From the NCBI GenBank assembly GCA_046759145.1, contig JBHIBR010000015.1:1-13042 (forward strand): a DNA stretch of 13,042 nt, given 5' to 3'. Source of the stretch: JBHIBR01 sp046759145 [NCBI: Nitrospinota bacterium] (GTDB taxonomy: Bacteria; UBA8248). How positions within the stretch are numbered: position 1 is the first letter of the stretch; every line of letters begins with the position of its first letter. The notes under the pieces are model-generated. The model was given only the letters and a program-made list of their open reading frames with translations, ran no database searches and was not told the origin of the DNA. Shown in pieces: positions 6,530 through 13,042 of the stretch. The translations under genes and the position numbers were made by a program.

Positions 6530-7099
6530 TCACCCCCCTCCCCTCACCCGGTCGATGTACTCCCCGGTGCGGGTGTCGATCTTGACCACGTCGCCCGCGT
6601 TCAGGAACAGGGGGACCTGGACCACTGCGCCCGTCTCGAGGGTGGCGAGCTTGCTCCCGCCCGTAGCCGTGTCCCCCCGGACGCCGGGCTCGGCCTCCGC
6701 TACGCGCAGCTCCACGAAGGTGGGGAGCGCCACCCCGATGGGCTCCCCCCGGTGGAAGAGCACCTCCGCTACCACGTTCTCCTGGAGCCACCGGGCCGCA
6801 TCCCCCATCTGGTCCCGGGCGAGGGTCACCTGCTCGAAGGTCGCTGTGTCCATGAAATGGAAGAGGTTTTCTTCCCGATAGAGGTACTGCATGGACCTCT
6901 CGTCCAGGTCGGGCTCGTCCACCTTGTCCCCCGAGCGGAAGTTCCGCTCGAGCACCCGCCCCGTCTTGAGGCTCTTGAGCTTCGTGCGGACGATGGCGCC
7001 CCGCTGGGCGATCTTCGAGCGCCGGAACTCCAGGATCACGTAGGGCTCCCCATCGAGCTCGATCTTGAGCCCGCTGCGGAACTCGCTGGTCGAGACCAT
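6530..7099 (-). CDS. efp: Translation elongation factor P
   Basis: EF-P enters the ribosome E site and rescues stalling at polyproline stretches. The protein is 189 residues, the usual length. The N-terminal KOW-like domain begins TSEFRSGLKIELDGEPY and the S1-like C-terminal domains end NAGDVVKIDTRTGEYIDRV, the classic signature. The oddity is the loop tip: a gapless alignment by memory with the Bacillus subtilis protein puts Gln32 where Lys32 sits, and the usual PGKG is replaced by IAQRG (30-34). The start ATG has GGAGG seven bases upstream. It follows pepQ by 21 bases, an arrangement with aroQ that is common in many bacteria. The accB-accC pair that often follows efp is not here; the AT-rich island begins instead. 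Confidence 0.96.
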   Translation of the reverse strand: MVSTSEFRSGLKIELDGEPYVILEFRRSKIAQRGAIVRTKLKSLKTGRVLERNFRSGDKVDEPDLDERSMQYLYREENLFHFMDTATFEQVTLARDQMGDAARWLQENVVAEVLFHRGEPIGVALPTFVELRVAEAEPGVRGDTATGGSKLATLETGAVVQVPLFLNAGDVVKIDTRTGEYIDRVRGGG

Positions 7100-7120
7100 G
7101 GGCTCGCCTCCGCTCCCCTC

Positions 7121-8188
7121 TCAGAGGACCTGGAAATCCTTGGGGATGGAGGAGGTGAGCACCTCCCCTCCCCGGGCCGTCACCCTCACCATGTCTTCGA
7201 TCCGCACCCCGCCCCAGCCGGGAAGATAGATGCCGGGCTCCACCGTCACCACCATGCCCTCCGCGAGGGCGCCCTTTGACTGAGGGGAGAGGCGGGGGGC
7301 CTCGTGGACCTCGAGCCCCACCCCGTGCCCCAGGCCGTGGCCGAAGTGGGAGCCGTAGCCCGCATCCTCGATCACCTTGCGGGCGGCCGCGTCCACCTCC
7401 CGCACATCCGCCCCCGGCCGCACCGCAGCGATGCCCGCGCGGTTGGCCTCCAGCACCACCCCATACACCTCCCGCGCCCGCCGGGAGGCCCGCCCCAGGC
7501 AGTAGGTGCGGGTGGTGTCCGCCCGGTAGCCATCCACTACACAGCCGAAGTCCACCACCACCAGCTCCCCCCTCCGGAGGCGCTTCTTCGCGGCCATCCC
7601 GTGGGGGAGCGCCCCCCGGGGGCCCGAGGCCACGATGGTCTCGAAGGCCACCCCCTCCGCCCCGCGCTCGCGCAGGCGCCGCTCGAGGGCGAGGGCGAGC
7701 TCACTCTCCCTCGCGCCCGGCCGGAAGAGGGGGAGCGTATCGGCGAGACCCGCCCCGTTGAGCGCCGCCGCCCGGCGCAGGGTGCGGAGTTCTCCCTCCT
7801 CCTTCCGGGCCCGGAGCTCTTCCACCAAGCCCTTGACGGGAAGGAGCCTCACGCCCGAGAGCTTCCGCTTGAGCTCCCGGTAGGCGGAGTAGGAGAGGTG
7901 CTCTTCCTCGAAGGCGAGGCGCGGGAGGCGGAGCCTCCGCACCTCGGCAGGGAGGCCGTCGGCCTGCTCGCGGTACTCGACCCGCCGGAAGCGCTTCACC
8001 TCGGCGGCGGCCTGGGTGCGGTAGCGGAAATCGCTCAAGAAGGTCGCCCTCCGCCCCGTCACCAGGCAGGCCCCCGCAGAGCCGGTGAAGCCCGTGAGGT
8101 AGCGCACGTTGGGGAGGTGGAAGACAACGAGGGCCTTGAGCTCTCGCTCCTTGAGGAGGGCGCGGAGCGCCGCGAGGCGTCTCTTCAT
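7121..8188 (-). CDS. pepQ: M24B family Xaa-Pro aminopeptidase/dipeptidase
   Basis: A cytosolic metallopeptidase of 355 residues that would release amino acids next to proline. It has the two-domain creatinase/prolidase layout: an N-terminal domain (about 1-125, with [14 protein letters not shown] at 24-37) and a C-terminal pita-bread domain. The five metal ligands are all present: Asp213 (VVDFG), Asp224 (ADTTRT), His288 (GHGVG), Glu317 (VEPG) and Glu331 (RIED). His295 in LEVHE matches the second active-site histidine. The ATG at 8188 overlaps the aroQ stop as ATGA. Whether it acts as aminopeptidase P or prolidase cannot be settled from sequence, so the symbol follows the common aroQ-pepQ-efp neighbourhood. 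Confidence 0.93.
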   Translation of the reverse strand: MKRRLAALRALLKERELKALVVFHLPNVRYLTGFTGSAGACLVTGRRATFLSDFRYRTQAAAEVKRFRRVEYREQADGLPAEVRRLRLPRLAFEEEHLSYSAYRELKRKLSGVRLLPVKGLVEELRARKEEGELRTLRRAAALNGAGLADTLPLFRPGARESELALALERRLRERGAEGVAFETIVASGPRGALPHGMAAKKRLRRGELVVVDFGCVVDGYRADTTRTYCLGRASRRAREVYGVVLEANRAGIAAVRPGADVREVDAAARKVIEDAGYGSHFGHGLGHGVGLEVHEAPRLSPQSKGALAEGMVVTVEPGIYLPGWGGVRIEDMVRVTARGGEVLTSSIPKDFQVL

Positions 8189-8646
8189 CGCCCCCCTCGC
8201 CGCCCCGGCCGCTTCACCCAGAGGGCGAGGCCGGCCCGAAGGGCGAGCTCGTAGCCCAGGGCGCCGAAGCCCGAGATGGTCCCCGCCGCAACCGAGCTCA
8301 CGAAGCTCACCTGCCGGAAAGGCTCGCGGGCGTGGGGGTTTGTCAGGTGGACCTCGATGACGGGGAGGCCCGTCCCCGCGATGGCGTCCCGGAGGGCAAC
8401 GCTTGTGTGGGTGAGTCCCCCCGGGTTGAGGATGCAGCCCACACAGCGCCCCCGCGCCCGGTGGAGCGCATCGATGAGCTCCCCCTCGTGATTGCTCTGC
8501 AAATACTCCAGCTCCACCCCCGACTCCTGGGCCAGGGCCTTCAGCCGCGCCTCGATCTCGGCCAGGGTGGTGCGGCCGTAGAGTTCGGGCTCCCGCACGC
8601 CCAGCAGGTTTAGATTAGGCCCATTTAGCAAGAGGATGGTTGGCAT
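8185..8646 (-). CDS. aroQ: 3-dehydroquinate dehydratase, type II
   Basis: The third shikimate-pathway step: trans-dehydration of 3-dehydroquinate to 3-dehydroshikimate by a small flavodoxin-like dodecameric enzyme. The protein has 153 residues, normal for type II. Motifs are complete: NGPNLNLLG (8-16), Arg18, catalytic Tyr23 in ELYG, NPGGLTH (74-80) and [11 protein letters not shown] (98-108) with the catalytic His100. The C-terminus is rich in Arg and Gly. The start has AGGA seven bases upstream and lies 27 bases after aroB, whose product it uses; it overlaps pepQ by four bases. The pairing of consecutive pathway steps strengthens both calls. Confidence 0.97.
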   Translation of the reverse strand: MPTILLLNGPNLNLLGVREPELYGRTTLAEIEARLKALAQESGVELEYLQSNHEGELIDALHRARGRCVGCILNPGGLTHTSVALRDAIAGTGLPVIEVHLTNPHAREPFRQVSFVSSVAAGTISGFGALGYELALRAGLALWVKRPGRRGGR

Positions 8647-8673
8647 TTCCTCATCCTTTTTCTGAGGTTGCCG

Positions 8674-9789
8674 TTAGGGGATCTCCCCCTCGAGGGCAGG
8701 GCGGAGGAGCTCTTCGGGCACTCCCCCGCGGACCTCCACCCGACCCAGCCTGCGCATGAGGACGAACCTCAGCTTCCCCTCCCGCGCCTTCTTGTCGCGC
8801 CCCATCTGCTCCCTCAGGGCCTCCCCTTCCCCGGCAGGGGCCTCGGTGGGGAGCCCCAGCCGCCTCAGGAGGGCCACCACCCGGAGTGCGTCCTCCTCCG
8901 GGCAGAGTCGCCGCGCGACCGAGAGGCGGGCCGCCGCCGCCATCCCCGCCGCCACCGCCTCCCCGTGGGACCAGTGCCGGTACGCCGAAAGCGTCTCCAG
9001 GGCGTGGGCGAAGGTGTGACCGAAGTTCAGGATGGAGCGGATATCCCTCTCTTCCCGCTCATCCGCCTCCACCACCCGCGCCTTGGCCCGGCAGCATGCC
9101 GCGACCACCCGGAGGAGGGCGTCAGATTTTAGGGAGAGGACCGCATCCAGCTCCCGCTCCAGGTAGGCGAACAGAGGGGGGTCGGCGATGACCCCATATT
9201 TCACCACCTCCGCCATCCCGGAGCGAAACTCCCGCTGCGGCAGGGTCCGCAGGGTCGCCACATCGGCGACCACCGCCCCCGGCTGATAGAAGGCGCCAAT
9301 CAGGTTCTTCCCCCGAGGGTGGTTCACCGCGGTTTTCCCCCCCACGCTGCTGTCCACCTGGGCGAGGAGGGTGGTGGGGACCTGGAGGTAGGGGATCCCC
9401 CGCAGGAAAGTGGCCGCCACGAAGCCCGCGAGGTCCCCCACCACGCCCCCCCCCAGGGCCACAAGCCCACAGCCGCGGTCGAAGCCGAGGCCGATGAGGG
9501 CGTCGTAGAGGCGGAAGGCCTGCTCGAGGGATTTGGAACTCTCCCCCGCGGGCACGGCCAGCAGTTCACTCGAAAACCTCGCCGCCCGGAGGCTCCCCAG
9601 CGTCGCCTCCCCGAGGAGTGGCCCCACCCGCTCGTCCGTCACCACCAGGGCCCGGCCCCCCGGGATGGCCGCCCGGGCACGGCGGCCCACCGTGGCGAGG
9701 AGGCCCTCTCCGATGTGGATGGTGTAACTCCACTCCCCGAGGCGCACGCGGACCGCACGGTCGCGGACGGTCCGCCCCATCCCGCTCAC
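8674..9789 (-). CDS. aroB: 3-dehydroquinate synthase
   Basis: The second shikimate-pathway step, an NAD- and metal-dependent cyclisation of DAHP. The 371-residue protein shows the NAD-binding loop GGGVVGD (113-119), PTTLLAQVDSSVGGKT (138-153), GMAEVVKYG (191-199, metal ligand Glu194), NFGHTFAHA (255-263, His258) and HWSHGEAV (272-279, His275). The C-terminal MGRDKKAREG segment is also typical. The start is GTG at 9789, overlapping the pilM stop as GTGA; an in-frame ATG three codons later is possible. It is followed by aroQ. Coupling to pilM recalls the pil-aroKB neighbourhood of proteobacteria, but the intervening pil genes and aroK are missing. Confidence 0.97.
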   Translation of the reverse strand: MSGMGRTVRDRAVRVRLGEWSYTIHIGEGLLATVGRRARAAIPGGRALVVTDERVGPLLGEATLGSLRAARFSSELLAVPAGESSKSLEQAFRLYDALIGLGFDRGCGLVALGGGVVGDLAGFVAATFLRGIPYLQVPTTLLAQVDSSVGGKTAVNHPRGKNLIGAFYQPGAVVADVATLRTLPQREFRSGMAEVVKYGVIADPPLFAYLERELDAVLSLKSDALLRVVAACCRAKARVVEADEREERDIRSILNFGHTFAHALETLSAYRHWSHGEAVAAGMAAAARLSVARRLCPEEDALRVVALLRRLGLPTEAPAGEGEALREQMGRDKKAREGKLRFVLMRRLGRVEVRGGVPEELLRPALEGEIP

Positions 9790-10910
9790 CGCGCCCCCCC
9801 CACCGGGCCCCCAGGCCGCGGGCGGCCCCGGATGCCCCGCAGCGCCAGCCCCGCCGCCACCCCCATGGCAGTCGCCACCTCGCAGACGAAGTCGGGGTCA
9901 ACGAGCTTCTCGTCCACCGCGACTGTCTCGAAGGGGTCGAAGCGCTCGGCGTGCACGCCGAGGGATTCCGCCAGGTATCGTTCCAGGCCCAACAGAAGAC
10001 TCCCGCCGCCGCTCAGGACCAGCCGCTCCAGCCGGACATCGGGCGAGAGCTCGCCCAGGAACTGGAAAGAACGGCCGAGTTCGTGAGCGAGCCCCTCGAG
10101 TCCCTCCTGGAGGATGGCTCGCACAGAGTCCTTCGTTCGGTGGACCGATTCGGGGGGCTCACTCCTGCCCACCTTGATGGCCTCTGCCACCTCGGCGCTC
10201 ACCCCCAGACCCTTTCCCAGAAGGCCGGTGAGGCGCTCCCCACCCCAGGGGATGGTCCGTGTGAAGAGGGTCTGCCGTTCGGTGGACCGACCTCCCCGGA
10301 GGATGTGGAGGAGGGTAAACTGGCCCCCCACATCGACCAACGCCACGGCGCCCTCGTGGGGCCCCACCCCCAAGAGCTCATACGCCCGCTCGAGGGCCAG
10401 GAAGTTCAGGTCGAGGGCGATGGGCTCGAGCCCCAGCTGGCGCAAGAGGTCGGCGAGCTCCCGCGCCTGCCCGCGCCGAACGGCCACCAGGAGCACCTCG
10501 AGGCATCTCCGGTCCTCCTGGATGGTCTCCCCGATGACGGCGTAGGAGAGGCGGGCTTCTTCGGGTTCAAAGGGGAGGTATTGCTCCGCCTCGGCGGGGA
10601 GGGATGCCGCCAGTTCCATCTTCCCCATGGGCGGCACCCGGAGAGGGACGGCCACCGCCCCCGGCCCCGAAAGCGAGGCCACCACCTGCTTGGTGCCCAC
10701 CCTCTCCCGTTCCCAGAGGCTCTCCACAGCCTCCATCACCGCTTCGTGGTCGCGGACCTCGCCCCCCTCGATCGCCCCCGGCGCTACGGGCGCCATTCCG
10801 AGCCGCCGCAGAGCGAGGCTGCCCCGCCGGCTCTCGAGCTGGACGAGCTTGACGGCGTGGCTCCCGATGTCGAGGCCCACGGCCGGCCGAGGCGCTCGCC
10901 CGAAGATCAC
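9786..10910 (-). CDS. pilM: Type IV pilus assembly protein PilM (actin-like ATPase)
   Basis: A cytosolic actin-fold protein that in type IV pilus systems binds the PilN N-terminus and links the inner-membrane alignment complex to the motor. The 374-residue protein has GLDIGSHAVKL (12-22, first phosphate loop), EQYLPFEPEEA (109-119, a PilM hallmark), VDVGGQFT (192-199), GGERLTGL (223-230), LSGGGSLL (299-306) and FDPFETV (324-330). The start is GTG at 10910 with GGGGAGGAGG just upstream; the frame is open much further back, but that part reads through the upstream protease gene. The 127 bases between M50 stop and this start hold no promoter or terminator I can support. No pilN, pilO, pilP or pilQ follows: aroB overlaps the stop. 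Two copies of the TCGGTGGACCGA repeat lie inside the gene. Confidence 0.9.
   Translation of the reverse strand: MIFGRAPRPAVGLDIGSHAVKLVQLESRRGSLALRRLGMAPVAPGAIEGGEVRDHEAVMEAVESLWERERVGTKQVVASLSGPGAVAVPLRVPPMGKMELAASLPAEAEQYLPFEPEEARLSYAVIGETIQEDRRCLEVLLVAVRRGQARELADLLRQLGLEPIALDLNFLALERAYELLGVGPHEGAVALVDVGGQFTLLHILRGGRSTERQTLFTRTIPWGGERLTGLLGKGLGVSAEVAEAIKVGRSEPPESVHRTKDSVRAILQEGLEGLAHELGRSFQFLGELSPDVRLERLVLSGGGSLLLGLERYLAESLGVHAERFDPFETVAVDEKLVDPDFVCEVATAMGVAAGLALRGIRGRPRPGGPVGGAR
10137..10148. repeat. TCGGTGGACCGA near-palindrome, copy 1 (inside pilM)
   Basis: Inverted halves TCGGT and ACCGA flank a GG centre. Upstream bases CCTTCGT extend the likeness to the copy at 11988 with one mismatch. 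Read in pilM as Ser-Val-His-Arg (255-258), codon phase 1. Confidence 0.75.
10279..10290. repeat. TCGGTGGACCGA near-palindrome, copy 2 (inside pilM)
   Basis: Identical 12-mer; 15 bases (10276-10290) are identical to 10134-10148. In pilM it covers Gly-Arg-Ser-Thr-Glu (207-211) in codon phase 3, so the protein read-out differs from copy 1. Confidence 0.75.
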
Positions 10911-11037
10911 AGGCGCCTCCTCCCCTTTCTGCCAGTCGGCGCCAGGCGTCCCTTGAGCCCCGGGAGGGCCCCGGAAGGCGCCAAGCCCGGACGGAGCCTG
11001 CGCCGGGGCGTTGAGAGGCTCTCCCTTTTCAACGGCA

Positions 11038-12021
11038 CTAGAAGCTGAAGGGGACCGGCGTGAAGGTGAGCACCAACGCCGCCAGACATGCCAACCCCAC
11101 TGCCACCCGGCTGCGCCCCAGCGGGACCCCCTCGTCCGCCACGGGCGGGTGGCGGAAGCCGAAGGCAAAGATGAGCACTGCCCACAGGGCCCAGCCGGGC
11201 CAGAAATAGACCAGGCCCAGCACTGCCAGCAGGGAGAGGTAGGCCGGCACCCGATGGAAGGGGCGGAAGAGGGCGTAGACGATGTGGCCCCCGTCGAGCT
11301 GGCCTGCGGGCAGGAGGTTCAGGGCGGTGACGAAGAGCCCGATCCAGCCTGCAAAGGCCACGGGGTGGAGCGACACGGTGAAGGCATCGAGGTCCACCGG
11401 GTGGACGAGCTTCACCAGGAAGTTGAACAGGAGCGAGCTCCCCAGGGTGAGGCCTCCCCAGGCCTCGCTCGCCGGCTGGACGGAGGAGAGTTTGAGGCCC
11501 ACCAGGATGGCGGGGATGGCCGCGGCGAGCCCCGCCAGGGGTCCTGCGGCCGCCACGTCCATGAGGGCCCGGGCGTGGGGGATGCGGGATCGGATCTTGA
11601 TGAATGCGCCGAAGGTGCCCAGGTAGGTGGGCGCCGGGATGAAGTAGGGAAGGGTCGCATCCACCTGCCAGCGGCGGCTCATCACGTAGTGTCCCATCTC
11701 GTGGCAGATGAGGATGCCCATCAGGGTCCCGGCAAAGGGGAGGCCGCTCAAGAGCAGGCCGGGATTCTGCCAGATGCTCCCCGAGCCCACCCCGGCCTGG
11801 ACCGCACCGGCGAGGAGCGTGGTGACCAGCGTGATGAGGAAGAGGACGAGGTTGACGACCGGAAAACCGCGCCGGGGCCGAAAGGCCAGCGGGGAGCCCG
11901 GGCGACGGGGCGCCCGGGGAAATCCGCGCGGCACCCTCCCGGGCCGGTAAAGGGGCCCTCCGTTCCTTCGCCAGATGTCTCCTTCGCTCGGTGGACCGAC
12001 GCTCGGTGGACCGACGCGCAT
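11038..12021 (-). CDS. Site-2-type intramembrane zinc metalloprotease (peptidase M50)
   Basis: An integral membrane protease of 327 residues. The zinc site is HEMGH (107-111), with the third ligand in NLLPAGQLDGGH (235-246, Asp243). Several hydrophobic segments surround them. There is no PDZ domain, so it resembles compact M50 relatives rather than RseP. A basic, proline-rich cytosolic leader (about 1-50) precedes the first membrane segment and begins with a tandem VGPPS VGPPS, encoded by the repeat at 11986-12015. I chose the ATG at 12021 because GGAGGTGA lies directly upstream; the ATG at 12033 has no ribosome binding site. Substrates are unknown; M50 proteins typically cleave membrane-bound regulators. 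pilM follows 127 bases on. Confidence 0.9.
   Translation of the reverse strand: MRVGPPSVGPPSEGDIWRRNGGPLYRPGRVPRGFPRAPRRPGSPLAFRPRRGFPVVNLVLFLITLVTTLLAGAVQAGVGSGSIWQNPGLLLSGLPFAGTLMGILICHEMGHYVMSRRWQVDATLPYFIPAPTYLGTFGAFIKIRSRIPHARALMDVAAAGPLAGLAAAIPAILVGLKLSSVQPASEAWGGLTLGSSLLFNFLVKLVHPVDLDAFTVSLHPVAFAGWIGLFVTALNLLPAGQLDGGHIVYALFRPFHRVPAYLSLLAVLGLVYFWPGWALWAVLIFAFGFRHPPVADEGVPLGRSRVAVGLACLAALVLTFTPVPFSF
11986..12015. repeat. Exact 15-base tandem duplication containing TCGGTGGACCGA copies 3 and 4
   Basis: GCTCGGTGGACCGAC occurs twice head-to-tail (11986-12000, 12001-12015), just inside the start of the M50 gene. The unit is a multiple of three, so copy-number change keeps the frame. Here the motif is read in codon phase 2. 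Confidence 0.9.
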
Positions 12022-12039
12022 GCTCACCTCCATGGGCCC

Positions 12040-12068
12040 AGAATAATACAGGCCCCCGGAAGCGGCAA
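12040..12068 (-). promoter_or_regulatory. Candidate promoter for the M50-pilM-aroB-aroQ-pepQ-efp run
   Basis: On the minus strand TTGCCG (12063-12068) and TATTCT (12040-12045) are 17 bases apart. The predicted start near 12033 would leave a very short leader that just includes GGAGGTGA. A nearby TATTAT (12043-12048) has only 14 bases to the same -35. The 137-base gap 12022-12158 shows nothing else, including no clear terminator for trkH. Confidence 0.4.
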
Positions 12069-12158
12069 CCGGGAGGGGGAGGGGGTGGGCTAGGATGAGA
12101 GGCTTCCCTCAACGGGGCTAACAGCAGGCGGACCGAGAGCCATCGGCGCACCCCCCCC

Positions 12159-13042
12159 TCACCTCCCCCAGAGCGCCCGGCTGAAGAGCGCCATGAGGGG
12201 GATGACCTCCAGCCGGCCCAGCAGCATGAGGAAGGAGAGGAGCCACTTGGCGAGAGCGGGGAGGGCCGCGTAATTCTCCGCCGGCCCCACCGCCCCGAGG
12301 CCTGGCCCCACATTGCCGAGGGCGCTGGCCGCCGCCGAGAGGGCAGTGAGGAGGTCCTGGCCGAGGAAGGCGAGGACGAGGGTACCCACCCCCCAGGCCG
12401 CCAGGTAGAGGAAGAGGAAGGCCTCGAGGCCCCTCAGCTCGTGGGGGGTCGCCGTGTGGCCGTTCGCCCGCACGTGCACCACCGAGAGAGGGTGGAGGAC
12501 GGCCCTGAGGTGCGCCCCCGCCACCCGGGCCAGGAGGAGGAGCCGGATGTGCTTCATCCCCCCTCCCGTGGAGCCGGAGCAACCCCCGAAGAACATGAAG
12601 AGGAGGAGGAGCCCCTGGGCGAAGGCGGGCCAGGCGCCGAAGTCGTAGGTGGCATATCCGGTCGTTGTGAGGATGGAGGTCGCCTGGAAGAACCCGGCCC
12701 GCAGGGCCGCCTCGCCCGAGGCGAGGCCGCTCGCCCCGACGAGGGAGGCGAGGAGCAGGCCGCCGGCCAGCACCACGGCGCCGTAGAGGCGGAACTCCGC
12801 GTTTCGCACGAGCGCCCCGAGCTCCCCCCGCAGGGCGAAATATTGGAGGCCGAAGTTGGTCCCCGCCAGGAACATGAAGAGCACGATGGTCCACTGGATG
12901 AGAGGGCCGGGGTAGGCGGCGATGCTCGCCGTCTTGGGGGAGTAGCCGCCCGTGGCAAGGGTGGTGAGGGAGTGCAAGAGGGCCTCCCAGGGGGGCATGC
13001 CGAAGAGGGAGAGGAGGAGCAGCTCGGCCAGGGTGAGTCCCA
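12159..13042 (-). CDS. trkH: TrkH/KtrB-family potassium transporter membrane subunit, N-terminus beyond the window
   Basis: The frame is open to the right edge, so the N-terminal part is missing; 294 codons plus two bases are present, about 60% of a usual TrkH. TrkH folds as four P-loop repeats, and three are visible: TTLATGGYS, TSILTTTGYAT and SALGNVGPGLG, the glycine of each forming part of the potassium filter. GGCSGSTGGGMKHIR, linking repeats, and the C-terminal LLGRLEVIPLMALF are also characteristic. Many membrane segments are evident. It would import potassium with a cytosolic TrkA partner, which is probably encoded nearby but not in this window. The gap to the M50 gene is 137 bases. 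Confidence 0.95.
   Translation of the reverse strand, partial: GLTLAELLLLSLFGMPPWEALLHSLTTLATGGYSPKTASIAAYPGPLIQWTIVLFMFLAGTNFGLQYFALRGELGALVRNAEFRLYGAVVLAGGLLLASLVGASGLASGEAALRAGFFQATSILTTTGYATYDFGAWPAFAQGLLLLFMFFGGCSGSTGGGMKHIRLLLLARVAGAHLRAVLHPLSVVHVRANGHTATPHELRGLEAFLFLYLAAWGVGTLVLAFLGQDLLTALSAAASALGNVGPGLGAVGPAENYAALPALAKWLLSFLMLLGRLEVIPLMALFSRALWGR

Noticed and set aside
6238-6585. Plus-strand 115-residue frame opposite the DUF3467-like gene
   Set aside because: It runs antisense through the promoter and into efp, and its end (LTPLPSPG) is typical of read-through of GC-rich DNA.
7304-8254. Plus-strand 316-residue frame opposite pepQ, and the similar frame 9618-11048 opposite pilM
   Set aside because: Both are antisense to genes with complete motifs and are low-complexity His/Pro/Gly/Arg sequences.
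10911-11168. N-terminal extension of PilM back to 11168
   Set aside because: It would run inside the M50 gene and has no PilM similarity; the GTG at 10910 has a strong ribosome binding site and fits the family N-terminus.
10907-12313. Minus-strand 468-residue frame across the M50 gene and trkH end
   Set aside because: It is the M50 gene in another frame; the translation is repetitive Pro/Gly/Arg, while the HEMGH frame has clear motifs.
1-13042. CRISPR arrays, tRNA or rRNA genes, insertion sequences
   Set aside because: No regularly spaced repeats, tRNA-like cloverleaf or transposase motifs were seen on either strand.

Overview
The window is a GC-rich bacterial chromosome segment carrying mostly housekeeping genes, interrupted by one clearly foreign-looking AT-richer block at about 5235-6525. 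One 60-base line I counted in the core (7381-7440) is 83% G+C; two lines inside the block (5461-5520 and 6121-6180) are 43% and 45%. The gene set (type IV pilus PilM, type II dehydroquinase, UppP, EF-P, TrkH, PlsC) fits a GC-rich bacterium, probably with a Gram-negative-type envelope. I cannot name the phylum from sequence alone; a deep-branching environmental lineage is only a guess.

Layout. On the left, plsC (minus) and the start of a DUF721/DciA-like gene (minus, cut by the window edge) overlap by GTGA. Facing away from them on the plus strand is a tight four-gene run: phosphomannomutase/phosphoglucomutase (manB-type), a DedA/VTT-family membrane protein, mannose-1-phosphate guanylyltransferase (manC) and undecaprenyl-diphosphatase (uppP). 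Together they make GDP-mannose precursors and recycle the C55 lipid carrier, so the run looks like a surface-glycan supply operon. manC and uppP both appear to use TTG starts with good ribosome binding sites.

The middle block holds a minus-strand operon of its own: a DUF3467-like protein, an unrecognised 168-residue protein and a RelE/ParE-type toxin-like protein. The first two overlap by ATGA and the last two by 95 bases. The operon has a near-consensus sigma70-type promoter (TTGACG, 17 bases, TATTAT) and a perfect 12-base palindrome next to the first ribosome binding site. This three-gene toxin-antitoxin-like unit is the best candidate for something undescribed.

On the right, a long minus-strand run reads trkH (partial at the right edge), M50 site-2-type metalloprotease, pilM, aroB, aroQ, pepQ and efp. 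pilM-aroB and aroQ-pepQ have 4-base overlaps, so transcription and translation are probably coupled. pilM sits directly before aroB with no pilN, pilO, pilP or pilQ between them. EF-P has glutamine where most bacteria carry the modified lysine or arginine. The near-palindrome TCGGTGGACCGA occurs four times between 10137 and 12014 and is read in all three codon phases, so it appears to be conserved as DNA rather than as protein.
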